From Eubacteriales Family XIII. Incertae Sedis bacterium (lineage in GTDB: Bacteria > Bacillota > Clostridia > Peptostreptococcales > Anaerovoracaceae), in contig JAISBV010000016.1 of NCBI GenBank assembly GCA_031266025.1, forward strand, positions 1 through 34,517: a stretch of 34,517 nucleotides of DNA, written 5' to 3'. Each line of letters starts with the position of its first letter. Position 1 is the stretch's first letter. The translations under genes were made by a program, and so were the position numbers. Below are positions 34,065 to 34,517 of this stretch, one piece after another. Under the pieces are notes generated by a model that ran no database searches, was not told where the DNA came from, and saw only the letters and a list, made by a program, of their open reading frames with translations.

Positions 34065-34517
34065 CTACCTGCTCAAATTCGGAAGAAAGAGGCTCAACTG
34101 CGGTATAAAGGTAATGAACACGAGCGCAATCAAAAACGCGACCATAAACGGTATGGCCCGCCCCGCTATCTTCGTGATAGAGATGCCCGTGAGCGACTGA
34201 GCCACAAACAGGTTCGCGCCTACGGGAGGCGTTACAAAACCAATGGCAAGGTTCGTCACCATAACGATTCCGAAATGCGTTATGTCGAAGCCCACGGACT
34301 GGGCTATGGGCCAGAGTATCGGGCCCGCTATGAGCACGGCCGCTATCGTGTCCATAAAGCAGCCTATTATAAGAAGCAGCACGTTTATCGCTAAGATAAT
34401 CGCCACCCTCGTCACAAATGTATCCGTCATCCACTCCGTCAGCGACGCCGTCGCGTGGATCAGCGTCATGGCCCGCGCGAAGGCGGTGCAGCATCCTATA
34501 ATGTATATCTGCGGGCC
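34065..34517 (-). CDS. dctM: TRAP transporter large membrane subunit (DctM), C-terminal part
   Basis: The frame is open to the right edge of the window, so only about the last 150 residues are present. Helices and segments such as GCFMDTIAAVLIAGPILWPIA, FVTPPVGANLFVAQ and ITFIPQLSLFLPNL match the C-terminal part of DctM. An apparent start at 34469 is internal. The partner DctQ is not in the window and probably lies beyond the edge. Confidence 0.9.
   Translation of the reverse strand, partial: GPQIYIIGCCTAFARAMTLIHATASLTEWMTDTFVTRVAIILAINVLLLIIGCFMDTIAAVLIAGPILWPIAQSVGFDITHFGIVMVTNLAIGFVTPPVGANLFVAQSLTGISITKIAGRAIPFMVAFLIALVFITFIPQLSLFLPNLSR

Noticed and set aside
1-34517. CRISPR arrays, tRNA, rRNA, transposases, prophage genes, microcompartment shell genes.
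   Set aside because: None was seen on reading both strands; regular spaced repeats and clover-leaf structures are absent as far as can be judged by eye.

Overview
The window looks like a chromosome segment of an anaerobic, probably Gram-positive (Clostridia-like) bacterium of middling G+C content. The reasons are strong AGGAGG-type ribosome binding sites with frequent TTG and GTG starts, consensus sigma-A-like promoters, a Tad/Flp pilus cluster with no outer-membrane secretin among the genes seen, and many iron-sulfur, TRAP and CoA-linked enzymes. There is no rRNA, tRNA, phage, IS transposase or CRISPR array, so the lineage is an inference only.

Layout. 1-118 is the end of a dispersed terminal-inverted-repeat element. 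207-1238 is a composite methyltransferase. 1299-6958 (minus) is one tightly packed Tad pilus operon (CpaB, TadZ, TadA ATPase, two T2SSF membrane proteins, two 48-residue membrane peptides and two pseudopilin-like proteins) behind a TTGACA-N16-TATAAT promoter. 7202-8011 (minus) is a MerR regulator with its own terminator. 8287-12553 (plus) is a sensory unit: a FIST-domain protein, a soluble hybrid histidine kinase and a QueG-like double 4Fe-4S protein.

12617-19976 is the most striking block. A LysR regulator is divergent from a maleate-isomerase/arylmalonate-decarboxylase family protein, a complete DctP-DctQ-DctM TRAP transporter, an SdhA/FrdA-superfamily flavoprotein and an SdhB-like iron-sulfur subunit. 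It reads as import of a carboxylate, isomerisation or racemisation, and electron transfer to or from it. Departures from the fumarate-reductase active site and from the usual Fe-S ligands suggest the substrate is not simply fumarate.

20335-24725 (plus) is a second catabolic unit: a CoA-acylating aldehyde dehydrogenase (sulfoacetaldehyde-dehydrogenase-like), a class III aminotransferase (taurine:2-oxoglutarate-like) and an Orn/Lys/Arg-type decarboxylase. Read in the order decarboxylase, transaminase, dehydrogenase, they would convert an amino acid via an amine and an aldehyde to an acyl-CoA. 24888-26504 is a membrane diguanylate cyclase. 26549-28810 (minus) is a CopA-type Cu+ ATPase, divergent from an HxlR regulator (29152-29523). 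29563-34517 (minus strand) holds a LacI regulator and a third catabolic group: amidohydrolase, SDR oxidoreductase, TRAP DctP and a DctM cut by the window edge.

Non-coding structure includes four copies of a TIR-bounded MITE-like repeat, and a 63-bp element that is 52/63 identical upstream of both the aldehyde dehydrogenase operon and the LacI gene and holds a TGTTCA-N17-TATACT promoter-like pair. Several strong hairpins lie inside operons. No gene-free stretch exceeds about 300 bases except 19977-20334, which holds one MITE copy, the 63-bp element and a short leader.
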